Source of the DNA: an uncultured Hungatella sp.
GTDB taxonomy: Bacteria > Bacillota > Clostridia > Lachnospirales > Lachnospiraceae
Assembly: GCA_910588505.1 (NCBI GenBank)
Contig: CAJUPQ010000002.1
Coordinates: 31,644 to 95,643 of the forward strand
Direction of reading: 5' to 3'
DNA: 64,000 nucleotides
Made by a program: the position numbers and the translations under genes
The notes under the pieces: generated by a model
What the model was told of the DNA's origin: nothing
Seen by the model: the letters and a program-made list of their open reading frames with translations, nothing else
The model's database searches: none
Shown here: positions 17,735 to 26,573 of the stretch, one piece after another
How positions within the stretch are numbered: the first letter of the stretch is position 1
Layout: each line of letters opens with the position of its first letter

Positions 17735-18602
17735 GCGGGTGATTAAACAGCCGGAACGGTTGGGAAGCGGGGCCATCGAAACATACCTCCCCCCTACAGA
17801 GCAGTTTTTCAGCAGCCGGGTGACGCCGCGGGCTCCCGTATTTCCCCGATACACCCCGGAGGGGGTGAAGGCGGATGATCTGGAACTGGCTTTAAAGGAG
17901 ACGGCATCGACTTCGCCGGAGGAGGAAGAGGTCCTGGGAGAGGTTCCGGAACATTCTGGGGAGGAGAGATCCCAAAACTGGAGAGAGGAAGAGGCCAGGA
18001 TTCTAGAGGACGCCAAAAGGGAGGCGGAGCAGATCCTGGAAGAGGCGAAAAGACGGGCGGACGAGGAGTACGCGAGGGCTTTTGAGGATGGCCGTCAGGA
18101 AGGCTATGCCAGCGGCTATGAGGAAGGCAGGCAGAGCGCCGAGAGAGAGTTTCGGGATGAGATTGAAGACCATCTTCAAGAATTTGAGGATGACATGAGG
18201 AAAGCTCTGGATGCCGTGGATACCGCCAGAAAAAATTGTCTCCACACATATCTGGAGGAGTTGAAAGACTGCGCCATCGCCATAGGCGAGAAGGTGATCC
18301 ATATCAGCCTGCGCTCCAGCGGCGAGGTCATCAAACAGATGATCATCTCCGCCACGGAGAAGCTGAAAAAAACGGCATGGGTCAAGATTTACATGGATAA
18401 ATATGACTATGACATGATGATGGAGGCGGACGCAGGGGTTATAGACGAACTGTCTCATCTGTCAGACAACATCAAGTTTATCGTTATGGATAAAGAAGAC
18501 AGAGGGAGCTGCATCATAGAAATGCCGGAAGAGATCGTTGATGTCAGCGTTAATACACAAATCGAGAACATCAAGGATATACTGGAGAATGTAAGGATAT
18601 AG
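17715..18602 (+). CDS. fliH: Flagellar assembly protein FliH
   Basis: FliH regulates the export ATPase FliI and docks it at the export gate. The 295-residue protein has a disordered N-terminus, a long charged coiled coil rich in Glu, Ala and Arg (about residues 90-165) with GRQEGY..GYEEGRQ repeats of the FliH/YscL GxxxG type, and a C-terminal domain (KVKI-like WVKIYMDKYDYD, then DRGSCIIEMPEEIVDVSVNTQI). It overlaps fliG by 20 bases and precedes fliI by 25 bases. Confidence 0.93.
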   Translation: MMISSSKRVIKQPERLGSGAIETYLPPTEQFFSSRVTPRAPVFPRYTPEGVKADDLELALKETASTSPEEEEVLGEVPEHSGEERSQNWREEEARILEDAKREAEQILEEAKRRADEEYARAFEDGRQEGYASGYEEGRQSAEREFRDEIEDHLQEFEDDMRKALDAVDTARKNCLHTYLEELKDCAIAIGEKVIHISLRSSGEVIKQMIISATEKLKKTAWVKIYMDKYDYDMMMEADAGVIDELSHLSDNIKFIVMDKEDRGSCIIEMPEEIVDVSVNTQIENIKDILENVRI

Positions 18603-18627
18603 TACAAAGAAAAGCGGGGAGCCTTTT

Positions 18628-19929
18628 ATGTTTGAAAAGATACCTCAGCTGGTTGCCAAGTCAGAGACAGTCAGCCACATTGGAAAAATTGAAAATGTAG
18701 TGGGAATGTCTATGGAGGCTTCCGGCGGACGGTCCAGCATCGGGGATATCGTCATGATATACAATGAGGAGCAGAACCGTCAGATGCCTGCGGAGGTAGT
18801 AGGGTTTAAGGACGGCAAGATCCAGCTGATGACCTATGAAGCTACCAGCGGCATTGCGTCAGGGAGCTTTGTGCGCAACACCCGCCACAGACTGAAAGTG
18901 CCTGTAGGAGATTTCCTTCGGGGCAGGATCATCAATGCCATGGGAGAACCCATTGACGGAGGACCTCAATTTCAGTCTGTGAGACATTATACGGTACAGA
19001 GTCCTTACATAAATCCCTTAAATCGTCCTCCCATACGGGAGAGGCTGGAGTTCGGCGTTAAGGCCATTGACGGCCTTAACACCATAGGAAAAGGACAGAG
19101 GATCGGGATCTTCGCCGGATCCGGTGTGGGAAAGAGTACCCTTATGGGCATGATCGCGAAAAACGTAAAGACGGATATCAATGTGATTGCTTTGGTAGGC
19201 GAGCGTGGCCGGGAGGTGCTGGAGTTTATTGAGAAGGACCTTGGCGAGGAAGGCATGAAACGTTCCGTGCTGGTGGTGGCAACTTCCGACCAGCCTGCTA
19301 TGCTTAGGATGAAGTGCCCTTTGGTGGCCACCACCATTGCCGAGTATTTTAAGGATCAGGGGTATGATGTGCTGCTGATGATGGATTCCCTCACCAGGTA
19401 TGCCATGGCCCAGAGGGAGATCGGCCTTGCCATCGGAGAACCGCCTATCGCCAGAGGGTATACGCCGTCTATTTACGCGGAGTTTCCAAAACTGCTGGAG
19501 CGCAGCGGCAATTTTGACAAGGGATCTATCACAGGGGTTTACACGGTGCTGGTGGAAGGCGACGACACCAACGAGCCTATATCGGATACCGTTCGGGGTA
19601 TTTTGGACGGCCATATTGTTTTGAGCCGCCAGCTGGCCAACGAAAATCATTTTCCGGCCATTGACATCGGAGCCAGCATCTCCCGTCTTATGGTGGAGAT
19701 CGTGCCGAAAGAACACCAAAAAGCGGCTTCCAGGTTCCGGAACCTTTTGGGGATCTATCAGAAGAACGCGGATCTGATCTCCATCGGGGCGTATAAGAGG
19801 GGGAATAATCCGGCGCTGGATGAAGCTGTTTCCAGGATTGAGGCGATCAACGGATTTTTACAGCAGGGGATTGGGGAGAGTTTCAGCTATGATGAGACAT
19901 TGGAGCGCATAAGAGCCATCACAGGCTGA
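18628..19929 (+). CDS. fliI: Flagellum-specific export ATPase FliI
   Basis: FliI powers export of rod, hook and filament proteins. The 433-residue sequence shows the Walker A motif GSGVGKST (about residues 164-171), Walker B (VLLMMDSLTRYAMAQRE), the family signature PPIARGYTPSIYAEFPKLLERSG, and the PAIDIGASISRLM region, all typical of the flagellar member of the F1-like ATPase family. The length matches FliI, and the start follows a GGGGAG ribosome site. It lies between fliH and fliJ, its two partners in the complex. Confidence 0.98.
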   Translation: MFEKIPQLVAKSETVSHIGKIENVVGMSMEASGGRSSIGDIVMIYNEEQNRQMPAEVVGFKDGKIQLMTYEATSGIASGSFVRNTRHRLKVPVGDFLRGRIINAMGEPIDGGPQFQSVRHYTVQSPYINPLNRPPIRERLEFGVKAIDGLNTIGKGQRIGIFAGSGVGKSTLMGMIAKNVKTDINVIALVGERGREVLEFIEKDLGEEGMKRSVLVVATSDQPAMLRMKCPLVATTIAEYFKDQGYDVLLMMDSLTRYAMAQREIGLAIGEPPIARGYTPSIYAEFPKLLERSGNFDKGSITGVYTVLVEGDDTNEPISDTVRGILDGHIVLSRQLANENHFPAIDIGASISRLMVEIVPKEHQKAASRFRNLLGIYQKNADLISIGAYKRGNNPALDEAVSRIEAINGFLQQGIGESFSYDETLERIRAITG

Positions 19930-19952
19930 TCCTTATACCGGAGGAGTATGAA

Positions 19953-20411
19953 GTGAAACAGTTTCAATATCGATTGGAAACCGTACTGGACTACAAGACC
20001 CAGGTTTTGGATAATCTAAAGTCAGAACATGCGGTGATCATACAGAGCGTCAACCGAAAGCAGGAGGAGATCCAGGGCCTGCACCAGGAACTGAATGGGA
20101 TAGAAAGTGAATTTGACAGAACGAAAGAAGCCGGTGCCACCATACAGAACTACCGGCTATTTGATATGTGCATCGGCCGCATGGAGGAGATCATTGACGA
20201 GGAAAAAGAACGGCTGAAGGTTCTTAGAAAGCAGGAAGAGGCTAAAAAGCAGGAAGTGATCACCGCAAAAGTGGATACCTCCAAATTTGAAAAGTTAAAG
20301 GACAGAAAATTTAAGGAATATCAGAAAGAGGCGGCCAAAGCCGACGAGACATTTATCGAGGAGTTTGTCTCCAATACATCCCTGCGGATACGCCATCAGC
20401 ACAGAGGGTAA
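19953..20411 (+). CDS. fliJ: Flagellar export chaperone FliJ
   Basis: FliJ is a short coiled-coil protein that couples FliI to the export gate. The 152-residue product starts with GTG after GGAGGAG. It begins FQYRLETVLDYK, the usual FliJ start, and is almost entirely charged alpha-helix with heptad spacing. Identification rests on this N-terminus, coiled-coil character and position after fliI; sequence conservation in the family is low. Confidence 0.9.
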   Translation: MKQFQYRLETVLDYKTQVLDNLKSEHAVIIQSVNRKQEEIQGLHQELNGIESEFDRTKEAGATIQNYRLFDMCIGRMEEIIDEEKERLKVLRKQEEAKKQEVITAKVDTSKFEKLKDRKFKEYQKEAAKADETFIEEFVSNTSLRIRHQHRG

Positions 20412-20495
20412 GCAGAGGATCGGATCATAACTTGGATGGTCGCAGCCATGAGCTGATGATCATAGATATTATGCAGAAGAAAGGAGGGAGATAGC

Positions 20496-21665
20496 ATGGA
20501 GGCAGTTAAGATGCCAAAGGTTGTCCAGCCGAGAGGCCAGGCAAGGAGCGTGTCCGGCGCATCTTCGGATGCTGTAAAGGGGAGCGATGAATTTATGAAA
20601 CTCCTTCAGGTCAAGAAAGACCAGCCGCAGCCGGATAAAGCCGACAATAAGCAAACAGAAGTCAAGGACAGCCCAAAGGACCCTGCAGAAGAAATTCCCC
20701 AGGATAAGCAGGAAGACACTGGGGATACGCAGGAGCAGATTCCGGCGGAGGACACGGCGGGGCAGGACGCCCTTTTGCAGGCAGCTATGCAGCAGGCCGC
20801 AGCCCAGATGACAGGGATCGTCACCGTGGAGTCGCCTCAGCAGCCGGAAGTTGTGGAGGCAAAGATGGCCGTTGCCATGGAGACGGAGGACGGCAAGGAG
20901 GCTTCGGCGGAGGTTTCCTTTACGGATAAGGGAATACAGACGCAGCAGCCGGAACAGGGATCCCCAAAGCCTGCCCAGCAGCCGGAGGATCTTCAGCAGA
21001 GATCTGACGGGGAGCCAGGACAGGAAGAGACCGGGCCGAAGGAAGACATCCGGAGAGCCGCCGCAGATAGCAGCGCTCCTAAGGAGGATCCGAAGATCCA
21101 GTCCCACAAGGCGGCCGAGACCCAGCAGCAGCCCCAGAGCGCATCAAAGACAGAGGAAAAGCCAGACAGCATAAACAGTCTTTACGGCGACAGCAAGGCA
21201 GATGCAAGGCAGGCTTTTGAGGCTCCAAAGACAGAGGAGGTCCCATTAAAGACCAGCCAGGAGAATCTGCCGCAGGATCTGGGAAAGATGCTGGCAAACC
21301 GGTTTCAGGGAACCGGAAGGGAACTTACGGTGGAGCTTGAACCGGCGAATCTGGGAAAACTTACCATCAAGCTGGTCTATGAGGCGGGAAAAGCGGCAGT
21401 ATCGATTATGGCTACCAATCCCAAGACCCTGGAGATCTTAAACCAGAAGGCGGCAGAGATCGCAAGCATTTTGGAGGAAAAGACAGGCCAGGAGACTATG
21501 ATCTACACGGAGTCGCCGCAGCAGGAAAGCCAGGAGGAAGATCCCGGCCATAACCACGGCGGACGGGGACAGCGCCAGGGCCAGGAAGAGAAAAACACAG
21601 CCGGCCAGGAAGACCGCCGCGACGCGGAGACTTTTGCCCAGCAGCTTCGGTTAGGTCTTGTGTAA
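20496..21665 (+). CDS. fliK: Flagellar hook-length control protein FliK
   Basis: FliK measures the hook and switches the export gate to late substrates. The 389-residue protein has a long disordered Gln/Glu/Pro/Lys-rich N-terminal part (about residues 1-260), as expected for the ruler, and a folded C-terminal Flg_hook domain (LTVELEPANLGKLTIKLVYE, then AVSIMATNPKTLEIL, about residues 268-330), followed by a charged tail. The start follows AAAGGAGGGAG. It is placed directly before flgD, as in many Firmicutes. Confidence 0.93.
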   Translation: MEAVKMPKVVQPRGQARSVSGASSDAVKGSDEFMKLLQVKKDQPQPDKADNKQTEVKDSPKDPAEEIPQDKQEDTGDTQEQIPAEDTAGQDALLQAAMQQAAAQMTGIVTVESPQQPEVVEAKMAVAMETEDGKEASAEVSFTDKGIQTQQPEQGSPKPAQQPEDLQQRSDGEPGQEETGPKEDIRRAAADSSAPKEDPKIQSHKAAETQQQPQSASKTEEKPDSINSLYGDSKADARQAFEAPKTEEVPLKTSQENLPQDLGKMLANRFQGTGRELTVELEPANLGKLTIKLVYEAGKAAVSIMATNPKTLEILNQKAAEIASILEEKTGQETMIYTESPQQESQEEDPGHNHGGRGQRQGQEEKNTAGQEDRRDAETFAQQLRLGLV

Positions 21666-21683
21666 GAGAAAGAAGGAGGATAT

Positions 21684-22502
21684 ATGGCAAAAAGTTTAGG
21701 GGCCGTTAGCGGAACCGATAGTCCTTATAAGACAGGTGCCTACACGGTAGAACAAAATGACAAGAACACGTTATCCATGACAGGGTATTTTCAGCTTCTG
21801 GCCACACAGCTGCAGAATCAGGATATGAACAATCCCATGGACAACAGTGAGCTTATGGCCCAGATGACCCAGATGGCCATGGTGCAGTCCATGACATCCA
21901 TGACAGAGGCCATGAAGACGTCCACAGCGGTGAACACCCAGACCTACGCAGCCAGTTTGGTGGGTCAGGAAGTGACTATGGCGGTGACAAAAGAAAATTC
22001 CTATGGACAAGAGACGCCAGTAGATGTAAAATATGCTAAGGTGGAGTGGGTTGACTTTACGTCCGGCGATCCTACCATCAAGCTTGAAGACGATCCAAAG
22101 AGGTATTCCCTGACTCATTTGGTAGGCATGGGAAGGGTTCCCAATCCGTTTAAAGATCAGACGGGAGAGTCCTCCGGCACAGACACGGATACGGATGGGG
22201 ATAAGACGCCGGGTACCGGAGACGGGACCGATGCGCCTGGAACTACCACCAGGCTGGCTAATCGTTCCAAAAGCTACACATCCAGGCCGCCTATGGCAGG
22301 GGATGTGGATGAGTCGGACGACAGAAATGACAGGAGCATTCTTTCCAATGTAAGCCGGGCAGTGGCTATGACCGCGGGAGTTAATCTGGCGGATTTGGAT
22401 AAGGAAGACCTGAAAGAGCAGCGTCAGATGATAAAAGAGCTGGTCAGCAGCGGTGCGTTCAGCAGACCGGATGAGATCCCGGATCTTACCATCAGACGCT
22501 AA
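21684..22502 (+). CDS. flgD: Flagellar hook capping protein FlgD, extended
   Basis: FlgD is the temporary scaffold for hook assembly. The N-terminal domain is clear: YFQLLATQLQNQDMNNPMDNSELMAQMTQMAMVQ.. (about residues 35-70) is the FlgD signature. After about residue 155 comes an Asp/Thr/Gly-rich low-complexity linker and then a tail (SRAVAMTAGVNLADLDKEDL) not usual in short Firmicutes FlgD proteins of about 140 residues. The length is 272 residues. Start follows AGAAGGAGG. Confidence 0.92.
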   Translation: MAKSLGAVSGTDSPYKTGAYTVEQNDKNTLSMTGYFQLLATQLQNQDMNNPMDNSELMAQMTQMAMVQSMTSMTEAMKTSTAVNTQTYAASLVGQEVTMAVTKENSYGQETPVDVKYAKVEWVDFTSGDPTIKLEDDPKRYSLTHLVGMGRVPNPFKDQTGESSGTDTDTDGDKTPGTGDGTDAPGTTTRLANRSKSYTSRPPMAGDVDESDDRNDRSILSNVSRAVAMTAGVNLADLDKEDLKEQRQMIKELVSSGAFSRPDEIPDLTIRR

Positions 22503-22543
22503 GGATATTTGAGGCAAGGGCATTTGGGAAAGAAGGAAGTAAT

Positions 22544-22924
22544 ATGGGAGTTAATGGGGTAGGCTCTTTTGAGCGCAGACTATCCGGCATCCCCGGCCAG
22601 AACACCGCAGCGCCTGGAACGGGGGGGAATGATGCAGGCTTTATGACGCTTCTCCAGGAACGGTCAAAGGTGGGCCTGAATTTTTCCAAACATGCCGCAA
22701 AGCGAATGAATGAGAGGGGCATCGCGGTTGACAATCAGCTGATGAGCGATCTGGAACATGCCGTGGAAGGCGCCAGAAAGAAGGGCGCAAGGGATGTGGC
22801 GGTGATCGGAGCGCAGGGAGTATTTATTGTCAACGTACCCAACAACACGGTGGTTACCACCATGGCTCAAAGTGATATGAGAGAGCGGGTTTTTACTAAT
22901 ATTGACAGTGCTGTCCTGATGTAG
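22544..22924 (+). CDS. Flagellar operon protein, TIGR02530 type
   Basis: This 126-residue protein belongs to the small conserved flagellar operon family (TIGR02530-like) often found between flgD and flgE in Firmicutes. The characteristic part is FSKHAAKRMNERGIAVDNQ..., then VAVIGAQGVFIVNVPNNTVVTTM. Its function is not established in detail, though its constant position suggests a role in hook assembly. The start follows AGAAGGAAG. A hairpin follows the gene before flgE. Confidence 0.9.
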   Translation: MGVNGVGSFERRLSGIPGQNTAAPGTGGNDAGFMTLLQERSKVGLNFSKHAAKRMNERGIAVDNQLMSDLEHAVEGARKKGARDVAVIGAQGVFIVNVPNNTVVTTMAQSDMRERVFTNIDSAVLM

Positions 22925-22949
22925 CAGGACCTCGTATGAGGGTGTTAGT

Positions 22950-22973
22950 TTCCCCTGCCTGACAGGCAGGGGA
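22950..22973 (+). other. Strong GC-rich hairpin before the first flgE
   Basis: TTCCCCTGCCT and AGGCAGGGGAA form a near-perfect stem with a three-base loop. No T-run follows, so an mRNA-stabilising or processing role ahead of highly expressed hook genes is more likely than termination. Confidence 0.6.
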
Positions 22974-22999
22974 AGGGACGCAAGAAAGGAAATGGAAAA

Positions 23000-24004
23000 A
23001 TGTTAAGAGCAATGGATTCAGCGGTGGCAGGCCTTCGGTCCCACCAGAATAAGATGGATGTGGTGGGTCACAATATCGCGAACGTAAATACCTTTGGATT
23101 TAAAGCCCAGACCTATACGTTTAAGGAAGCTATGTATCAGACTTCCACAGCGTCAACAGCAGGCGGTCAGACCGGTGGTGTTAATGCGGCTCAGTACGGT
23201 TACGGTACTTTGATGGGTAGCATCGGCATGGATATGACGGCCAGTACTCCGTCCTATGTGGGGGGGTTCAATGCCAGTATAGATGGTGATGGATTCTTTA
23301 TTACAGCACCTTCCAAAATAGGTATGACTGGTACTGGAGACTTAGGAGTAGCTAAGGATTCGTTTAAGGGACAGTCATTTGAATATACCAGAGTAGGCCA
23401 GTTTTTACTGGATAGTGATGGTTATGTTGTTGACGCAAATGGAAATTATGTTTATGGTTTTAGAGCAGAGCTTGAAGCAAAACCTAATGACAAAGTAGTT
23501 ACAACAACTGGATATGAAGAGAAACTTAAACCTTTAAGAGTTCCCTTGATTGAAAAAGATCTTGCCGGCGCAGCAGTAAATGATACAGAAGGTGAAACAC
23601 AGGCCTCTCCATCAATCACTATTGAAATCAATAATGTAGGTGAAATTACGGCAACTGTGAAATATGATGCTACTGGAGCAGATGGAAACGAAACCCAGGA
23701 TAAAGTAAATGTTTCTCTCGGAAAAATAGCAATTGCTACGTTTCAGAACCCAAGCGGTGTAACTAAACTAGGAGGAAATTATTATCAGGCAAAAGAAGGT
23801 GATAATACAGGGCAGGGAGTTGCGACAGCTCCCGGTGAGGCAGGGACTGCAAGTCTCATGGGCGGTTTTATTGAGGCTTCCAATGTAGACCTTGCCAAAG
23901 AGTTTGCTGACATGATCACCACCCACAGAGGCTTCCAGGCTAATTCCAAGATGATTACAGTCAGCGACGAGATGCTGTCAGATCTTGTTGCTATGAAGCG
24001 GTAA
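23000..24004 (+). CDS. flgE: Flagellar hook protein FlgE, first copy
   Basis: FlgE builds the flagellar hook. This 334-residue copy has the conserved N-terminus (AMDSAVAGLRSHQNKMDVVGHNIANVNTFGFK) and C-terminus (EASNVDLAKEFADMITTHRGFQANSKMITVSDEM) that form the inner hook core. The central part (about residues 105-280) would face outward; it is lower in GC and differs from the second copy. The first 103 residues are identical to the second copy except that the DNA carries many silent changes. Start ATG follows AAAGGAAATGG. Confidence 0.95.
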   Translation: MLRAMDSAVAGLRSHQNKMDVVGHNIANVNTFGFKAQTYTFKEAMYQTSTASTAGGQTGGVNAAQYGYGTLMGSIGMDMTASTPSYVGGFNASIDGDGFFITAPSKIGMTGTGDLGVAKDSFKGQSFEYTRVGQFLLDSDGYVVDANGNYVYGFRAELEAKPNDKVVTTTGYEEKLKPLRVPLIEKDLAGAAVNDTEGETQASPSITIEINNVGEITATVKYDATGADGNETQDKVNVSLGKIAIATFQNPSGVTKLGGNYYQAKEGDNTGQGVATAPGEAGTASLMGGFIEASNVDLAKEFADMITTHRGFQANSKMITVSDEMLSDLVAMKR

Positions 24005-24091
24005 TTAATTTGAGTATGTAGCCATCTGGTTCTGTGGGACTGATTTGCAAAGCATAAAACAATATAACCATTGCGAAACTTCCTATTCTGG

Positions 24092-24118
24092 TAATTTTAA
24101 GATATTTAATTAAAATTA
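24092..24118. repeat. AT-rich inverted repeat between the two flgE genes
   Basis: The 170-base gap between the hook genes is AT-rich and holds a perfect 9-base inverted repeat (TAATTTTAA and TTAAAATTA) with a nine-base loop. No promoter was convincing. It could affect mRNA processing between the copies. Confidence 0.4.
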
Positions 24119-24174
24119 ACGGAGTTCACCCATTCTGTGAGGCATACAGGATCAGGGATGAGGAAAGGAATATT

Positions 24175-25251
24175 ATGTTAAGAGCAATGGATTCAGCGGT
24201 GGCAGGCCTTCGGTCCCACCAGAACAAGATGGATGTAGTTGGACACAATATCGCGAATGTAAATACATTTGGTTTTAAGGCACAGACATATACATTTAAA
24301 GAAGCTATGTATCAGACTTCTACAGCGTCAACAGCAGGCGGCCAGACTGGTGGTGTTAACGCGGCCCAGTACGGTTATGGTACTTTGATGGGGAGTATCG
24401 GTATGGATATGACAGCCAGCACGCCATCATATGTAGGCGGCTTTAATGCCAGTATTGATGGAGACGGTTTCTTTATCACTGCGTCTTCTAAAATAGGCAG
24501 TACCAAAGGAGTCAGTAAAACCGCCTTTAAAAGTGAAGATTTTGATTATACCAGAGTTGGGCAATTTTTGGTAGACAGTGATGGATATGTTGTTGACGCA
24601 AACGGAAACTATGTATATGGGTTTAGGGCGAAATATACTGTTACAGATGTCAAGGTTGGTGAAACGGAAGATCCTAATAAACCTGGTACAATGATAGACG
24701 TAATGAAAAAAGAAATTACAACAACATTTGAGAATGATGTACTTCAGCCTCTACGTATCCCATTAGCTGATACAAATGACGGAGCGGCGTCAGAACTCCA
24801 AAATCTTACTATTAGTGATGATGAAGGAGAAGATAAAGCATCTCCATCAATTACGATTGAAATCAACAATATAGGAGAAATATCAGCCACGATCAGATAC
24901 GATATAACGAAAACAAATGATGATGGGACTACGACCCCGGCAAAGGACAGCAAAGTTGTTTCTATTGGAAAGGTTGCCATTGCCACATTCCAAAACCCTA
25001 ACGGTGTCACCAAAGCAGGTGGTAATTATTACAAAGCAAAAGAAGGTGACAACACAGGTCAAGAGATTGCGACAGTTCCCGGGGATGCTGGTACTTCAAC
25101 TCTTATGGGTGGATTTTTGGAAGCTTCCAACGTAGACCTTGCCAAAGAGTTCGCCGACATGATCACCACCCACAGAGGCTTCCAGGCCAACTCCAAGATG
25201 ATCACGGTCAGCGATGAGATGCTGTCAGACCTGGTAGCCATGAAGCGTTAA
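24175..25251 (+). CDS. flgE: Flagellar hook protein FlgE, second copy
   Basis: This 358-residue hook protein is a tandem paralogue of the previous gene. Both ends are practically identical in protein, while the middle (about residues 105-305) is longer by 24 residues and clearly divergent, though shared islands remain (ASPSITIEINN, ATFQNP.GVTK.GGNYY.AKEGDNTGQ). The middle is AT-rich with many rare-looking codons compared with the flanks. The two proteins could mix in one hook, or one could be used under other conditions. Start follows GAGGAAAGG. Confidence 0.95.
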   Translation: MLRAMDSAVAGLRSHQNKMDVVGHNIANVNTFGFKAQTYTFKEAMYQTSTASTAGGQTGGVNAAQYGYGTLMGSIGMDMTASTPSYVGGFNASIDGDGFFITASSKIGSTKGVSKTAFKSEDFDYTRVGQFLVDSDGYVVDANGNYVYGFRAKYTVTDVKVGETEDPNKPGTMIDVMKKEITTTFENDVLQPLRIPLADTNDGAASELQNLTISDDEGEDKASPSITIEINNIGEISATIRYDITKTNDDGTTTPAKDSKVVSIGKVAIATFQNPNGVTKAGGNYYKAKEGDNTGQEIATVPGDAGTSTLMGGFLEASNVDLAKEFADMITTHRGFQANSKMITVSDEMLSDLVAMKR

Positions 25252-25524
25252 AACATGTAAATAACAATCAGTAGTTCAGCTGCCGCGCCAGACAGAGGAT
25301 GCGGTTGGTTCGGTATCTTTCCCTGACGCGGCTGACAATAAGACATAAAAGGACCTAAAACAGGGAATCAGAGTATGAGAAGGCGCAGAAGCAACGATCA
25401 GAGGATCATGGACAGAGCCAGACAGGCCCGCAGGGAGAGGATAAGCGGGGAGAGAAAGCGTGATAACTACGATCTCTCCCCTCAAAGCGGAGTGAGCCAG
25501 GAGGAACCGGCTGGAGGGCAGAGA

Positions 25525-25722
25525 ATGATAAAGGTGACGCGGCTAAGCGGTGAGATATTGTATTTGAATATTTTTCAGATTGAATCAATGGAATCAATAC
25601 CCGAGACCAAGATCAAGATGATGAATGGCTATTATTACCTTGTAAAAGATTCCGAAGATTCAGTTAGGAAACAGATCAGAGAATGGTTTGGATACTTTGG
25701 CTCTTCGGGAGTACAGGGATAA
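25525..25722 (+). CDS. flbD: FlbD/SwrD family protein
   Basis: This is a 65-residue protein of the FlbD/SwrD family, which in B. subtilis increases flagellar motor torque and is needed for swarming. The start MIKVTRLSGE..LNIFQIESME and the TKIKMMNGYYYLVKDS segment are typical. The ATG at 25525 has GGAGGG seven bases upstream; the frame is open to an ATG at 25375, but the extra 50 Arg-rich residues do not resemble the family. The 273 bases between flgE and this start hold no other convincing gene. Confidence 0.9.
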   Translation: MIKVTRLSGEILYLNIFQIESMESIPETKIKMMNGYYYLVKDSEDSVRKQIREWFGYFGSSGVQG

Positions 25723-25763
25723 AATAAGCGTATCAGCAATTTTATGTAGGAGGAGAAAATGTA

Positions 25764-26573
25764 ATGGATATATCAACGCTTATCGGCTGGGTCATGGCCG
25801 TAGGATTGGTGGTTTGGGGAATTGGCTTTGACAAGCTGGGAAATTTCTGGGATGTACAAAGCTTGGCTATCGTTTTGGGCGGAGCTATTGCGGCGCTTAT
25901 TGCCAGCTATCCTTTCCGAATTTTAAAAGAGGTGCCCAAACACATTCTCATATGTTTCAGAGGCGGTAAATACAATGTTCCCAAACTGGTGGATCAGCTG
26001 GTGGATCTTGCCATGCTGGCCAGGCAGAGCGGACTTCTGGCTTTGGAGGAAAAGGCGGAGGAGATCAAGGACCCGTTTTTCAAGCAGAGCCTTTTAAAAA
26101 TCGTAGATGCCAATGATCCGGACAAGGTTCGGGAGATGCTGGAAAAAGAGCTGGACGACATGGCGGCCAGACACGACGAGGGCGCGGGAATCTACGAAAA
26201 AGGTTCCGCTTACGCTCCGGCTTTCGGTATGATCGGTACTCTGGTAGGTCTGATCAATATGTTGAAGGGTATGAACCTGGGAGACAGCAGCGGCGCCAGC
26301 AACTTAGGTCAGGATATGTCCGTGGCCCTGATCACTACGTTCTACGGCAGCGCCCTGGCCAATGTGCTGTTTCAGCCCATTGCCAAGAAGCTGAGGGTGC
26401 GTCAGGCGGAGGAGGAACTTTACTGTTCCACCATTGTAGAGGGCGTCATGGCTATCCAGGCAGGAGTTAACCCACAGATGCTCAGAGAGCAGCTTCTGTC
26501 CTGCATGAAGCAGTCTCAGCAGAAGAAGCTTCTTTTGAAAGCAGCCAAGAGCAGCGGCGGAGGTGAAGGCTGA
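25764..26573 (+). CDS. motA: Flagellar motor stator protein MotA
   Basis: MotA is the ion-channel and torque subunit of the stator. The 269-residue protein has the four expected membrane segments (around residues 3-22, 33-52, 155-175 and 190-210) and a cytoplasmic loop with conserved charged residues. The APAFGMIGTLVGLINML and ALITTFYGSALANVLFQP segments are diagnostic. The start follows GTAGGAGGAG. It overlaps motB by one base. Confidence 0.97.
   Translation: MDISTLIGWVMAVGLVVWGIGFDKLGNFWDVQSLAIVLGGAIAALIASYPFRILKEVPKHILICFRGGKYNVPKLVDQLVDLAMLARQSGLLALEEKAEEIKDPFFKQSLLKIVDANDPDKVREMLEKELDDMAARHDEGAGIYEKGSAYAPAFGMIGTLVGLINMLKGMNLGDSSGASNLGQDMSVALITTFYGSALANVLFQPIAKKLRVRQAEEELYCSTIVEGVMAIQAGVNPQMLREQLLSCMKQSQQKKLLLKAAKSSGGGEG

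Noticed and set aside
22950..22973. Transcription terminator between the flagellar operon protein and flgE
   Set aside because: The stem is strong but no T-run follows, and the downstream hook genes have no convincing promoter of their own.
25375..25524. Fifty-residue Arg-rich extension of the FlbD gene
   Set aside because: The internal ATG at 25525 has a strong ribosome site and begins exactly like other FlbD/SwrD proteins; the extension has no family support.
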